From Escherichia fergusonii ATCC 35469 (GTDB taxonomy: Bacteria; Pseudomonadota; Gammaproteobacteria; Enterobacterales; Enterobacteriaceae): 64,000 bases of DNA. Each line of letters begins with the position of its first letter. The stretch's first letter is position 1. The stretch is taken from positions 1,054,001 through 1,118,000 of the forward strand of contig NC_011740.1 in assembly GCF_000026225.1 (NCBI RefSeq), written 5' to 3'. Shown here piece after piece: positions 25,715 to 35,502 of this stretch. A program made the translations under genes and the position numbers. The notes under the pieces are model-generated. The model searched no databases, was not told the DNA's origin, and saw only the letters and a program-made list of their open reading frames with translations.

Positions 25715-27997
25715 TTACATGGTTTGAGTGAAGGTACGGGTAATTACGTCCTGCTGCTGTTCTTTAGTCAGCGAGTTGAAACGTACTGCGTAGCCAGATA
25801 CACGGATGGTCAGCTGCGGATATTTTTCCGGATTTTCCATCGCGTCGAGCAGCATTTCACGGTTCATCACGTTAACGTTCAGGTGCTGACCACCTTCGAT
25901 GGATGCTTCGTGGTGGAAGTAACCATCCATCAGACCAGCCAGGTTGGTCTTACGAACTTCGTCGTCTTTACCCAGTGCGTTCGGAACGATAGAGAAGGTG
26001 TAGGAGATACCATCTTTAGCGTAAGCGAACGGCAGTTTAGCAACGGAAGTCAGAGACGCTACAGCACCTTTCTGGTCACGACCGTGCATCGGGTTAGCAC
26101 CCGGTCCGAACGGCGCGCCAGCACGACGACCGTCTGGGGTGTTACCAGTTTTCTTACCATACACAACGTTAGAAGTGATGGTCAGAACAGACTGAGTCGG
26201 GATTGCGTCACGGTAGGTGTGCAGTTTCTGAATTTTCTTCATGAAACGTTCTACCAGGTCAACAGCCAGGTCATCTACACGCGGATCGTTGTTACCAAAC
26301 TGCGGGTATTCGCCTTCGATTTCGAAGTCGATAGCCAGACCGTCTTCGTCACGAATCGGTTTAACTTTCGCATATTTGATTGCAGACAGGGAGTCAGCAG
26401 CAACGGACAGACCAGCGATACCACACGCCATGGTGCGGATAACGTCACGGTCGTGCAGCGCCATCAGAGAGGCTTCGTAGCTGTACTTGTCGTGCATGTA
26501 GTGGATGATGTTCAGTGCAGTGATGTACTGTTTAGCCAGCCAGTCCATGAAGTGATCCATGCGCTCCATCACTTCATCGTAGTTCAGGACGTCGCCTTTG
26601 ATCGGTTCAGATTTCGGACCAACCTGCATTTTCAGTTTTTCGTCAACGCCGCCGTTGATTGCGTACAGCATGGTTTTCGCCAGGTTTGCACGCGCACCGA
26701 AGAACTGCATTTGTTTACCAACGATCATCGGGCTTACGCAGCAAGCGATAGCGTAGTCATCGTTGTTGAAGTCCGGACGCATCAGGTCATCGTTCTCATA
26801 CTGCAGAGAAGAGGTGTCGATGGACACTTTAGCAGCGAATTTCTTGAAGTTCAGCGGCAGTTTTTCAGACCACAGAATGGTCATGTTCGGTTCCGGAGAC
26901 GGACCCATGGTGTACAGGGTGTTCAGGAAACGGAAGCTGTTTTTGGTAACCAGGGTACGACCGTCGAGGCCCATACCACCGATAGATTCGGTTGCCCAGA
27001 TCGGGTCGCCAGAGAACAGTTCATCGTATTCCGGGGTACGCAGGAAGCGAACCATACGCAGTTTCATGACCAGGTGGTCAACCATTTCCTGCGCTTCTTG
27101 TTCGGTGATCTTGCCAGCTTTCAGGTCACGTTCGATGTACACATCCAGGAAGGTGGAGGTACGACCGAAGGACATTGCAGCACCGTTCTGAGACTTAACA
27201 GCAGCCAGGTAGCCGAAGTAAGTCCACTGGATAGCTTCCTGAGCGTTGGTTGCCGGACCAGAAATGTCGTAGCCGTATTTGGCAGCCATTTCTTTCATCT
27301 GACCCAGAGCGCGGTGCTGTTCAGCAATTTCTTCACGCAGACGGATAGTTGCTTCCAGATTTACGCCATTTTCCAGATCTGCCTGCAGAGAGGTGAACTG
27401 AGCGTATTTGTCTTTCATCAGGTAGTCGATACCGTACAGCGCAACGCGACGGTAGTCACCAATGATACGGCCACGACCATAAGCATCTGGCAAACCGGTC
27501 AGAACCCCGGATTTACGGCAACGCAGGATGTCCGGAGTATAAACGTCGAACACGCCCTGGTTGTGAGTTTTACGGTATTCAGTGAAGATTTTTTTGATCA
27601 TCGGGTCCAGTTCGCGGTTGTACGCTTTGCAGGAACCTTCGATCATTTTGATACCACCGAACGGGATAAGAGCACGTTTCAGCGGAGCTTCAGTCTGCAG
27701 ACCAACAATTTTTTCCAGCGCTTTGTTGATGTAGCCAGCGTCGTGGGAAGTGATGGTGGAAGCAACAGCGGTGTCAAAGTCAACTGGCGCGTGAGTGCGG
27801 TTTTCCAGTTTAACGCCTTCCATTACTTTGTCCCACAGGGTAGTGGTCGCGTCAGTAGCGCCAGCCAGGAAGGACTCGTCACCCTCGTACGGAGTGTAGT
27901 TTTTCTGGATGAAGTCACGGACGTTTACTTCATTCTGCCAGTCACCTTTGGTAAAACCTTCCCAGGCTGTGGCTAACTTTTCATTAAGCTCGGACAT
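25715..27997 (-). CDS. pflB: Pyruvate formate-lyase
   Basis: 760 residues. The active-site pair C419-C420 (YAIACCVSPM) and the radical glycine G735 in RVSGYAVRF are present; these are 418, 419 and 734 in mature numbering. It splits pyruvate with CoA into acetyl-CoA and formate, the main anaerobic pyruvate route. Codon use is highly biased, fitting one of the most abundant anaerobic proteins; this bias also creates a long open frame on the opposite strand. It follows focA by 55 bp. Confidence 0.99.
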   Translation of the reverse strand: MSELNEKLATAWEGFTKGDWQNEVNVRDFIQKNYTPYEGDESFLAGATDATTTLWDKVMEGVKLENRTHAPVDFDTAVASTITSHDAGYINKALEKIVGLQTEAPLKRALIPFGGIKMIEGSCKAYNRELDPMIKKIFTEYRKTHNQGVFDVYTPDILRCRKSGVLTGLPDAYGRGRIIGDYRRVALYGIDYLMKDKYAQFTSLQADLENGVNLEATIRLREEIAEQHRALGQMKEMAAKYGYDISGPATNAQEAIQWTYFGYLAAVKSQNGAAMSFGRTSTFLDVYIERDLKAGKITEQEAQEMVDHLVMKLRMVRFLRTPEYDELFSGDPIWATESIGGMGLDGRTLVTKNSFRFLNTLYTMGPSPEPNMTILWSEKLPLNFKKFAAKVSIDTSSLQYENDDLMRPDFNNDDYAIACCVSPMIVGKQMQFFGARANLAKTMLYAINGGVDEKLKMQVGPKSEPIKGDVLNYDEVMERMDHFMDWLAKQYITALNIIHYMHDKYSYEASLMALHDRDVIRTMACGIAGLSVAADSLSAIKYAKVKPIRDEDGLAIDFEIEGEYPQFGNNDPRVDDLAVDLVERFMKKIQKLHTYRDAIPTQSVLTITSNVVYGKKTGNTPDGRRAGAPFGPGANPMHGRDQKGAVASLTSVAKLPFAYAKDGISYTFSIVPNALGKDDEVRKTNLAGLMDGYFHHEASIEGGQHLNVNVMNREMLLDAMENPEKYPQLTIRVSGYAVRFNSLTKEQQQDVITRTFTQTM

Positions 27998-28052
27998 GTA
28001 ACACCTACCTTCTTAAGTGGATTTTTTATTTACCGCGTGCAGAACATCTCAA

Positions 28053-28910
28053 TTAGTGATGATCGTTATCACGCAGATAAATGACCCAGTATGTCAACCC
28101 AACCAACAAACCACCGCCAATAATGTTACCGATCGTAACCGGAATCAGGTTATCAGTGATGAAGCCCATCACGGTCAGGTGAGAAAAATTTTCCGGAGAA
28201 GAACCGATAGCGGTCCAGAATTCCGGTGATGCAAAGTCACGAATTACGATACCCATTGGGATCATAAACATGTTTGCGATGCTGTGTTCGAATCCACTGG
28301 CTACGAACATGGCGACAGGAAGAATCATGATAAACGATTTGTCCATCAGGCTACGGCCAGAGTAGCTCATCCACACAGCCAGACAGACCATCAGGTTTGC
28401 CAGGATACCGAGGGCAACAGCTTCAATAAAAGTATGGTGCATTTTATGATCGGCTGTTTGCAGGACGTTAAGTCCCCACTGACCATTCGCAGTCATATAT
28501 TCGCCGGAAAGCCACATCAGCAGAACAAACAGTAATGCACCGATCAGGTTACCAAAATAGACATTAAGCCAGTTCTTCGCCAGTTGCCCCCAGGTGATGC
28601 GTCCACTGGCTTTAGCAACAACAATCAGAACTGTTGAAGTAAAGAGATCAGCACCACAAACAACACAAAGAATGAGGCCCAGAGAGAAGCAGATACCGCC
28701 AACCAGTTTTGCCATGCCATATGGCATCGCACCAGCACCTGTTGTTGCAGTGATATAGAAAACAAAAGCGATAGAGATGAATACACCAGCGGTAATCGCC
28801 AGATAGAAAGTCTTAAGCGGATGTTTCGTTGCTTTATAGACACCTGCTTCTTCGGCAACTTTGGCCATCGCAGCAGGAAGAATAAGATCAAAAGGGTTGT
28901 CAGCTTTCAC
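28053..28910 (-). CDS. focA: FocA, formate channel
   Basis: The GTG at 28910 starts a 285-residue protein as in E. coli (MKADNPFDL after initiation). Six membrane helices of the FNT family and the pore sequences are conserved. The pentamer exports formate made by PflB and re-imports it at low pH, and its N-terminus binds PflB. First gene of the focA-pflB operon; GAGAGAG precedes the start. Confidence 0.98.
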   Translation of the reverse strand: MKADNPFDLILPAAMAKVAEEAGVYKATKHPLKTFYLAITAGVFISIAFVFYITATTGAGAMPYGMAKLVGGICFSLGLILCVVCGADLFTSTVLIVVAKASGRITWGQLAKNWLNVYFGNLIGALLFVLLMWLSGEYMTANGQWGLNVLQTADHKMHHTFIEAVALGILANLMVCLAVWMSYSGRSLMDKSFIMILPVAMFVASGFEHSIANMFMIPMGIVIRDFASPEFWTAIGSSPENFSHLTVMGFITDNLIPVTIGNIIGGGLLVGLTYWVIYLRDNDHH

Positions 28911-29314
28911 ACTAACTCTCTCTTTATTAAGTCGGCGACGAGATACTAACAAAGCATTATAGATGAGAATTTGATATAGATCATATCTCGCCTGGCTTAT
29001 AGACCTGTAAGTCGCATGGTTTTTACGCAAAAAGTATTTAACTTGATGAATTATTTAATAAAAATAAATTTTAAAATTTAATAAATCAGTTGAATATTTT
29101 CGATAGTGCTCCTGAAAGTACGTTAATGGACAGAAAACAAAGACTAATAAAATAACAACATTGATAAATCTGGTTAAATATTGAATAACAATATTTAACC
29201 GAGTAACTACATTTATTTCTGTTTAAATTTAATAAACAAGAAAGGGGCACAAAATGCGCCCCGTAATATAGCTCAGACAAGGAAATTAACCTACTCGCCG
29301 TTGTCTGTTTGCTT
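28911..29314. promoter_or_regulatory. focA-pfl promoter region and ycaO 3' flank
   Basis: 404 bp, very AT-rich and gene-free. On the minus strand a perfect -10 TATAAT (28956-28961) lies 47 bp before focA. ATGAT-N4-ATCAA (28971-28984), one base off the FNR consensus, is just upstream. In E. coli this operon has several promoters under ArcA, FNR and IHF; the AT-rich tracts at 29040-29240 could hold ArcA/IHF sites. A hairpin at 29244-29262 (GGGGC/GCCCC arms) probably ends ycaO transcripts. Confidence 0.65.
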
Positions 29315-31075
29315 TCATTTTGTCCAGAATGTCGCTTTGGCGCGTTGCAGCTTTTCATAGGCCTTCAGCAGCGACTGATGTGCGGCGAATGCGTGCAGAT
29401 CGCTATCTACCGGTTGCAGGCCGTAAAACGCCGCTTCGCCACTCATTGCCGCACTGGCGGCTTCTACCGCCTCCGCGCCGTACATGCGGATAAAAGCATT
29501 CAGATATTGCAGTGGCTGGCGATCTTCTTCCTGAGCCAGCAGCAGGAGGGTTTGCAGGCAGCGATAATAGTTTGCGCGTTCCGGGCTGAAGACCGATGAG
29601 TTAAACTCCATCGTCCATTCGGTCCAGACCAGAGCCTGTTCCAGATCGCCACCAGCCAGCGCCAGCATAGCCTTTAATTCACCGATACGCAGAGTGTACC
29701 AGCCGTTATCCGGCCCGGTTGCCAGACCCAATAGCTCACGCACGCGGGTAAAGTCATCAAAACCTTCTTCATCCAGTTGCTCGATGAGGTTCAGGTAATC
29801 TTCTTTTTCCCACTCGCTGCCTGGGAGTGAAAGAATCGTTTCACGTAAATGGCTGCCCATGCTGTTATTCGCTAACCACAAATCTTCAGCCGGATAAATA
29901 TCGGACATGCCAGGCACGATAATACGACAAGCATAAACGCCCAGATGCTCGTAATCGGCAATATAAACTTCTTTATCTTCGTTGTTGAAGATAGCCATCA
30001 GCGTGGCAAACTCTTCTTCCGTGGTGCCGGAGAAATTCCAGTCCACAAACGGATAATCGGCATCCTGCTTGAACAGGTCCCAGGAGATTAAACCGCTGGA
30101 ATCGATAAAGTGCGTTTCAAGGTTGGTATGTTCAGCAACTTCTTCATCATCGAAGGTTGGCGGAGTAAACACATCCAAATCTTTCAGGCCACGACCTTGC
30201 AGCAGCTCGGTCACGGTACGTTCCAGTGCTACGCCAAAATCAGGATGCGCACCGAAAGAGGCAAAGCAAGTGCCGTTAGCCGGATTGAACAGTACCACGC
30301 AAATCACTGGATACTGGCCGCCAAGCGAACCATCATAAGCAAAGATTGGGAAACCTTCCGCTTCCAGTGTTTCGATTGCTTCAACTACTGCAGGGTAACG
30401 TGCCAGCACGTCTGCCGGGATTTCCGGCAAGCTGATGCTTTCAGCAATAATGCGGTTTTTCACGTAGCGTTCGAAAACTTCGGACAACCCTTGAACGCGT
30501 GCTTCGTTGCGGGTATTGCCAGCGGACATACCGTTAGAAACGTACAAGTTACCAATGATATTCATCGGAATATAAACGGTCTGATTGTCGGACTGGCGCG
30601 TAAATGGCAGACCGCAAATACCACGATCTTCGTTACCGGATTGCAGGTCAATCAGCATGCTGCCGGTCAGTTCATTTTCAGGGTCGTAAAACGCGCGCAG
30701 ACGGTCATCGAGCAGTCCTTCCGGCACATCGTCGTTTTCGGTCAGTGGGAACCATTTTTCGTTGGGATAATGCACGAACGGACCGTTGGCGATGGTTTCG
30801 CCCAGCCAGAAGTCAGCAAAAAAGTAGTTGGTTGAGAGACGCTCGAAATATTCACCGAGGGCGGATGCCAGCGCCGCTTTTTTGGTTGCGCCTTTACCGT
30901 TGGTAAAACACAGTGCGCACTCTTTGTCACGAATATGTACAGACCAGACGTTAGGCACGGGATTCAGCCAGGAGGCCTCTTCAATCTGAAAACCGAGGTC
31001 TGAAAGTTTTTGCTGGAAGCGAGCGATGGAATCTTCCAGAGCGGCATCTTTGCCGGGGATAAATGTTTGCGTCAT
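29315..31075 (-). CDS. ycaO: YcaO, ATP-dependent protein-modification enzyme linked to RimO
   Basis: The ATG at 31075 (MTQTFIPGKD) gives 586 residues, the E. coli length. It is the founding YcaO-domain protein, a family that activates amide backbones with ATP; the N-terminal two thirds hold the ATP-binding YcaO core and the C-terminal 180 residues form a TPR-like domain ending in KAY..LQRAK. In E. coli it enhances RimO-dependent beta-methylthiolation of ribosomal protein S12. Its direct chemistry is not settled. No azole-peptide precursor gene is nearby, which argues against a bacteriocin role here. Confidence 0.94.
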   Translation of the reverse strand: MTQTFIPGKDAALEDSIARFQQKLSDLGFQIEEASWLNPVPNVWSVHIRDKECALCFTNGKGATKKAALASALGEYFERLSTNYFFADFWLGETIANGPFVHYPNEKWFPLTENDDVPEGLLDDRLRAFYDPENELTGSMLIDLQSGNEDRGICGLPFTRQSDNQTVYIPMNIIGNLYVSNGMSAGNTRNEARVQGLSEVFERYVKNRIIAESISLPEIPADVLARYPAVVEAIETLEAEGFPIFAYDGSLGGQYPVICVVLFNPANGTCFASFGAHPDFGVALERTVTELLQGRGLKDLDVFTPPTFDDEEVAEHTNLETHFIDSSGLISWDLFKQDADYPFVDWNFSGTTEEEFATLMAIFNNEDKEVYIADYEHLGVYACRIIVPGMSDIYPAEDLWLANNSMGSHLRETILSLPGSEWEKEDYLNLIEQLDEEGFDDFTRVRELLGLATGPDNGWYTLRIGELKAMLALAGGDLEQALVWTEWTMEFNSSVFSPERANYYRCLQTLLLLAQEEDRQPLQYLNAFIRMYGAEAVEAASAAMSGEAAFYGLQPVDSDLHAFAAHQSLLKAYEKLQRAKATFWTK

Positions 31076-31204
31076 GAAAATCACTTTAGTCGTACGGAAA
31101 GCGCGCAATAATACGGGTTTTATCTCAAAGGCGCTATCACCGCCGCCATGCCGATGAACTGTTGACTATGCTTTTAGCGGATAAACCACGATAAGAGCAT
31201 AAAA

Positions 31205-31897
31205 ATGAAGGCGTTCGATCTCCACCGTATGGCATTTGATAAAGTGCCTTTTGATTTCCTTGGCGAAGTTGCACTACGTAGTCTTTATACCTTTGTACTG
31301 GTCTTTTTATTCCTCAAAATGACCGGAAGACGCGGTGTGCGGCAGATGTCGCTTTTTGAAGTGTTAATCATTCTGACGCTGGGGTCAGCGGCGGGAGATG
31401 TGGCGTTTTATGATGATGTGCCGATGGTCCCGGTACTTATCGTCTTTATTACTCTGGCGTTGTTATACCGCCTGGTAATGTGGTTGATGGCGCACAGTGA
31501 GAAACTGGAAGATCTTCTGGAAGGCAAACCGGTTGTCATTATTGAAGATGGCGAACTGGCCTGGTCGAAACTCAATAACTCCAACATGACGGAATTTGAG
31601 TTTTTTATGGAACTGCGACTCCGGGGTGTGGAACAACTGGGGCAGGTCCGCCTGGCTATACTCGAAACCAACGGGCAAATCAGTGTCTATTTCTTTGAAG
31701 ATGACAAGGTGAAACCGGGTTTACTTATTTTACCCAGTGATTGTACTCAGCGTTACAAAGTGGTACCGGAGTCGGCGGACTATGCCTGCATCCGTTGCAG
31801 TGAAATCATTCATATGAACGCGGGGGAAAAACAATTATGTCCGCGCTGTGCAAATCCAGAATGGACGAAGGCAAGCCGGGCGAAACGGGTGACCTGA
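31205..31897 (+). CDS. ycaP: YcaP, DUF421/YetF-like inner-membrane protein
   Basis: 230 residues: about three membrane helices at the N-terminus (25-115), then a cytosolic DUF421 domain, then a C-terminal zinc-ribbon-like segment with CIRC and CPRC pairs near 196-216. Function unknown. The Cys pairs distinguish it from Bacillus YetF proteins. It is divergent from ycaO with 129 bp between them, and monocistronic as far as I can see. Confidence 0.9.
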   Translation: MKAFDLHRMAFDKVPFDFLGEVALRSLYTFVLVFLFLKMTGRRGVRQMSLFEVLIILTLGSAAGDVAFYDDVPMVPVLIVFITLALLYRLVMWLMAHSEKLEDLLEGKPVVIIEDGELAWSKLNNSNMTEFEFFMELRLRGVEQLGQVRLAILETNGQISVYFFEDDKVKPGLLILPSDCTQRYKVVPESADYACIRCSEIIHMNAGEKQLCPRCANPEWTKASRAKRVT

Positions 31898-32086
31898 CAG
31901 GTTAAATCCCCTTTTTTATTTAAAATTCCGAAAGATTATGTTGCGTGACGAAGTGCTCATTTTTATTGTCGCCAGTATTACCCGTTGCGAGGCGTGTCGC
32001 TGAATGATAAAACCAATAGCCACAGGAATAACTTATATCCGACGTTCACTTTGTCGGGTATTAAAAATGAAACGTGGTGAGGGGAA

Positions 32087-33175
32087 ATGGCTCAGGTATT
32101 CAATTTTAGTTCAGGCCCGGCAATGCTTCCGGCAGATGTGCTCAAGCAGGCGCAACAAGAGTTGTGTGACTGGAATGGTCTTGGTACATCCGTTATGGAA
32201 ATTAGCCACCGTGGCAAAGAATTTATCAAAGTCGCAGAAGAAGCAGAGCACGATTTCCGCGAGCTGTTAAACGTTCCTTCAAACTATAAAGTACTCTTTT
32301 GCCATGGTGGTGGCCGTGGGCAATTTGCGGCGGTGCCACTGAATATACTTGGTGATAAGACTACCGCAGATTATGTTGATGCGGGCTACTGGGCGGCAAG
32401 CGCTATCAAAGAAGCGAAAAAATATTGCACGCCAAATGTGTTTGACGCCAAAGTAACCGTTGACGGTCTGCGCGCGGTGAAGCCAATGCGTGAATGGCAA
32501 CTTTCTGATAACGCAGCTTACCTGCACTATTGCCCGAATGAAACTATTGATGGTATCGCCATTGACGAAACGCCAGACTTCGGTAACGAAGTGGTTGTCG
32601 CTGCCGATTTCTCATCAACCATTCTTTCTCGTCCAATCGATGTGAGCCGTTACGGCGTGATCTATGCTGGCGCGCAGAAAAATATCGGCCCAGCTGGTCT
32701 GACAATTGTCATTGTGCGTGAAGACTTGCTGGGTAAAGCGAATATCGCGTGTCCGTCGATTCTGGATTATTCCATCCTCAACGATAACGACTCTATGTTT
32801 AACACGCCGCCGACGTTTGCCTGGTACTTATCTGGCCTGGTCTTCAAATGGCTGAAAGCGAATGGTGGGGTGGCTGCAATGGATAAAATCAATCAGCAGA
32901 AAGCGGAGCTGCTTTACGGCGCCATTGATAACAGCGATTTTTACCGTAATGACGTAGCGAAAGCTAACCGTTCTCGGATGAACGTGCCGTTCCAGTTGGC
33001 GGACAATGCTCTCGATAAACTGTTCCTCGAAGAGTCTTTCGCTGCGGGGCTGCATGCGCTGAAAGGGCATCGCGTGGTCGGCGGTATGCGTGCGTCAATT
33101 TATAACGCAATGCCTCTGGAAGGTGTCATAGCCCTGACTGATTTTATGGCTGATTTCGAACGTCGCCACGGTTAA
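32087..33175 (+). CDS. serC: Phosphoserine aminotransferase
   Basis: 362 residues of a class V PLP aminotransferase; the PLP lysine is K198 in GAQKNIGPAG. It makes 3-phosphoserine for serine synthesis and acts also in pyridoxal phosphate synthesis. GTGAGGGG lies just before the ATG. It is co-transcribed with aroA in enterobacteria, linking serine, vitamin B6 and aromatic (enterobactin) supply. Confidence 0.98.
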   Translation: MAQVFNFSSGPAMLPADVLKQAQQELCDWNGLGTSVMEISHRGKEFIKVAEEAEHDFRELLNVPSNYKVLFCHGGGRGQFAAVPLNILGDKTTADYVDAGYWAASAIKEAKKYCTPNVFDAKVTVDGLRAVKPMREWQLSDNAAYLHYCPNETIDGIAIDETPDFGNEVVVAADFSSTILSRPIDVSRYGVIYAGAQKNIGPAGLTIVIVREDLLGKANIACPSILDYSILNDNDSMFNTPPTFAWYLSGLVFKWLKANGGVAAMDKINQQKAELLYGAIDNSDFYRNDVAKANRSRMNVPFQLADNALDKLFLEESFAAGLHALKGHRVVGGMRASIYNAMPLEGVIALTDFMADFERRHG

Positions 33176-33194
33176 GGCATCTATTCTTATTATT

Positions 33195-33219
33195 ACCCAC
33201 AGTTATGCTGTGGGTTTTT
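33195..33219 (+). terminator. serC-aroA intercistronic terminator/attenuator
   Basis: An 8-bp stem ACCCACAG/CTGTGGGT (33195-33202, 33208-33215) has a 5-base loop and five T. It sits between serC and aroA, so it should reduce aroA expression relative to serC, as described in E. coli and Salmonella. Confidence 0.85.
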
Positions 33220-33244
33220 GTTTCTGTCGTTGAGAGTTAAGTTC

Positions 33245-34522
33245 ATGGAATCCCTGACGTTACAACCCATCGCCCGTGTCGATGGCACTATTAATCTGCC
33301 CGGTTCCAAGAGCGTTTCTAACCGCGCTTTATTGCTGGCGGCTTTGGCACACGGTAAAACAGTATTAACTAATCTGCTGGATAGCGATGATGTTCGCCAT
33401 ATGCTTAATGCGTTAAAGGCATTAGGGGTAAGCTATTCGCTTTCTACCGATCGTACACGTTGCGAGATCATCGGTAACGGAGGTCCATTACACGCAGAGA
33501 GTGCACTGGAGTTGTTCCTCGGTAATGCCGGAACGGCAATGCGTCCGCTGGCGGCAGCTCTTTGTCTGGGTAGCAATGATATTGTTCTGACCGGTGAACC
33601 GCGCATGAAAGAACGGCCGATTGGTCATCTTGTAGATGCGTTGCGCCAGGGCGGAGCGGGAATCACTTACCTGGAGCAAGAAAACTATCCACCGCTGCGT
33701 TTACAGGGCGGCTTTACTGGTGGCAACGTTGACGTTGATGGTTCCGTTTCCAGTCAATTCCTCACCGCACTATTAATGACTGCGCCGCTTGCGCCGGAAG
33801 ATACAGTTATTCGTATTAAAGGTGATCTGGTTTCTAAACCTTATATCGATATCACCCTCAACCTGATGAAAACGTTTGGTGTTGAAGTTGAAAATCAGCG
33901 CTATCAACAATTTGTGGTGAAAGGTGGTCAATCTTATCAGTCACCGGGCAGCTATTTAGTGGAAGGGGATGCATCTTCGGCTTCTTACTTTCTTGCTGCG
34001 GCAGCGATCAAAGGTGGTACGGTAAAAGTGACGGGCATTGGACGCAATAGTATGCAAGGCGATATTCACTTTGCTGACGTACTGGAAAAAATGGGCGCGA
34101 CCATTAGCTGGGGCGACGATTATATATCCTGCACACGCGGTGAACTGAACGGCATTGATATGGATATGAACCATATTCCCGATGCGGCGATGACCATTGC
34201 CACGACGGCGTTATTTGCAAAAGGCACCACCACGCTGCGCAATATCTATAACTGGCGTGTTAAAGAGACTGATCGCCTGTTTGCGATGGCAACAGAACTG
34301 CGTAAAGTCGGTGCGGAAGTAGAAGAGGGGCACGATTTTATTCGTATCACTCCACTGGAAAAACTGAAATTTGCCGAGATCGCGACTTATAACGATCACC
34401 GAATGGCGATGTGTTTTTCGCTTGTCGCCTTGTCAGATACGGCAGTGACAATTTTGGATCCTAAATGTACCGCCAAAACGTTCCCGGACTATTTTGAGCA
34501 GTTGGCTCGCATTAGTGCATAA
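33245..34522 (+). CDS. aroA: EPSP synthase (3-phosphoshikimate 1-carboxyvinyltransferase)
   Basis: I start at the ATG at 33245 (MESLTLQPIARV), not the upstream codon at 33218 that lies in the attenuator T tract. 425 residues, two fewer than K-12; the C-terminus ends ARISA instead of ARISQAA. The PEP-binding motif LFLGNAGTAMRPL has the glyphosate-sensitive glycine and proline. It catalyses the sixth step of the shikimate pathway. In K-12 ycaL follows; here cmk does. Confidence 0.98.
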   Translation: MESLTLQPIARVDGTINLPGSKSVSNRALLLAALAHGKTVLTNLLDSDDVRHMLNALKALGVSYSLSTDRTRCEIIGNGGPLHAESALELFLGNAGTAMRPLAAALCLGSNDIVLTGEPRMKERPIGHLVDALRQGGAGITYLEQENYPPLRLQGGFTGGNVDVDGSVSSQFLTALLMTAPLAPEDTVIRIKGDLVSKPYIDITLNLMKTFGVEVENQRYQQFVVKGGQSYQSPGSYLVEGDASSASYFLAAAAIKGGTVKVTGIGRNSMQGDIHFADVLEKMGATISWGDDYISCTRGELNGIDMDMNHIPDAAMTIATTALFAKGTTTLRNIYNWRVKETDRLFAMATELRKVGAEVEEGHDFIRITPLEKLKFAEIATYNDHRMAMCFSLVALSDTAVTILDPKCTAKTFPDYFEQLARISA

Positions 34523-34534
34523 ACTCAGCCTTAC

Positions 34535-34562
34535 CACCGCATCATCCGATGCGGTGATTTTC
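34535..34562 (+). terminator. aroA: aroA terminator
   Basis: A 9-bp perfect stem CACCGCATC/GATGCGGTG (34535-34543, 34548-34556) has a 4-base loop and a following ATTTTCGTT tract. It lies 12 bp past aroA. Confidence 0.85.
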
Positions 34563-34708
34563 GTTCTCGTGACTCCTGCGTTGTTTATTTATTCTACAAT
34601 CAGCTTCAATCATTCCGTATTTTGCACACAGCGTTAACGATTGCTGGCAAGGGCGCGTATAATGCGCCGCGTTTATGTTAACGGTACGCCTGTTTTAAGG
34701 AGATGAAG

Positions 34709-35392
34709 ATGACGGCAATTGCCCCGGTAATTACCATTGATGGCCCAAGCGGTGCAGGAAAAGGCACCTTGTGCAAGGCAATGGCGGAAGCATTGCAATG
34801 GCATCTGTTGGATTCAGGAGCGATCTATCGTGTACTGGCATTGGCTGCCTTACATCACCATGTCGATGTTGCATCGGAAGACGCACTGGTACCGCTGGCT
34901 TCCCATCTTGATGTGCGCTTTATTTCAACTAACGGCAATCTGGAAGTTATCCTCGAAGGAGAAGACGTCAGCGGAGAAATCAGAACACAAGAAGTGGCGA
35001 ATGCAGCATCACAAGTTGCTGCTTTTCCTCGTGTTCGTGAAGCTTTATTGCGTCGTCAGCGCGCGTTTCGCGAACTGCCCGGACTGATTGCCGACGGGCG
35101 TGACATGGGAACGGTGGTTTTTCCTGATGCGCCAGTAAAAATATTCCTTGATGCCTCCTCTGAAGAACGCGCGCATCGTCGCATGCTACAGTTGCAGGAG
35201 AAAGGCTTTAGTGTTAACTTTGAACGCCTTTTGGCCGAGATCAAAGAGCGTGATGACCGTGATCGTAATCGAGCGGTAGCCCCTCTGGTTCCGGCGGCTG
35301 ATGCTTTAGTGTTAGATTCAACCACCTTAAGCATTGAGCAAGTGATTGAAAAAGCGTTACAATACGCGCGCCAAAAACTGGCTCTCGCATAA
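34709..35392 (+). CDS. cmk: Cytidylate kinase
   Basis: The ATG at 34709 is 6 bases after AAGGAG; the ATG at 34703 touches that site and is unlikely. 227 residues with the P-loop GPSGAGKGT at 12-20 and an NMP-binding insert (about 65-160) typical of bacterial CMP kinases. It phosphorylates CMP and dCMP. It precedes rpsA by 110 bp and is partly co-transcribed with it. Confidence 0.98.
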   Translation: MTAIAPVITIDGPSGAGKGTLCKAMAEALQWHLLDSGAIYRVLALAALHHHVDVASEDALVPLASHLDVRFISTNGNLEVILEGEDVSGEIRTQEVANAASQVAAFPRVREALLRRQRAFRELPGLIADGRDMGTVVFPDAPVKIFLDASSEERAHRRMLQLQEKGFSVNFERLLAEIKERDDRDRNRAVAPLVPAADALVLDSTTLSIEQVIEKALQYARQKLALA

Positions 35393-35502
35393 GCGACCGA
35401 ATTTGCAGTACCCCCGTTGCAATGGAATGACAGCGGGTATGTTAAACAACCCCATCCGGCACGGAGCCAGGTGGACGTTAAATATAAACCTGAAGATTAA
35501 AC

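Noticed and set aside
25724..27976. A 750-codon open frame on the + strand opposite pflB
   Set aside because: It is an exact shadow of pflB. Strong codon bias in pflB removes the codons whose complements are stops. The translation is rich in V, F, R, T with no domain, and no ribosome site or promoter is evident.
29315..31075. ycaO as part of a thiazole/oxazole-modified peptide cluster
   Set aside because: No precursor peptide, dehydrogenase or transporter gene lies next to it. The neighbours are focA and ycaP, the standard E. coli setting.
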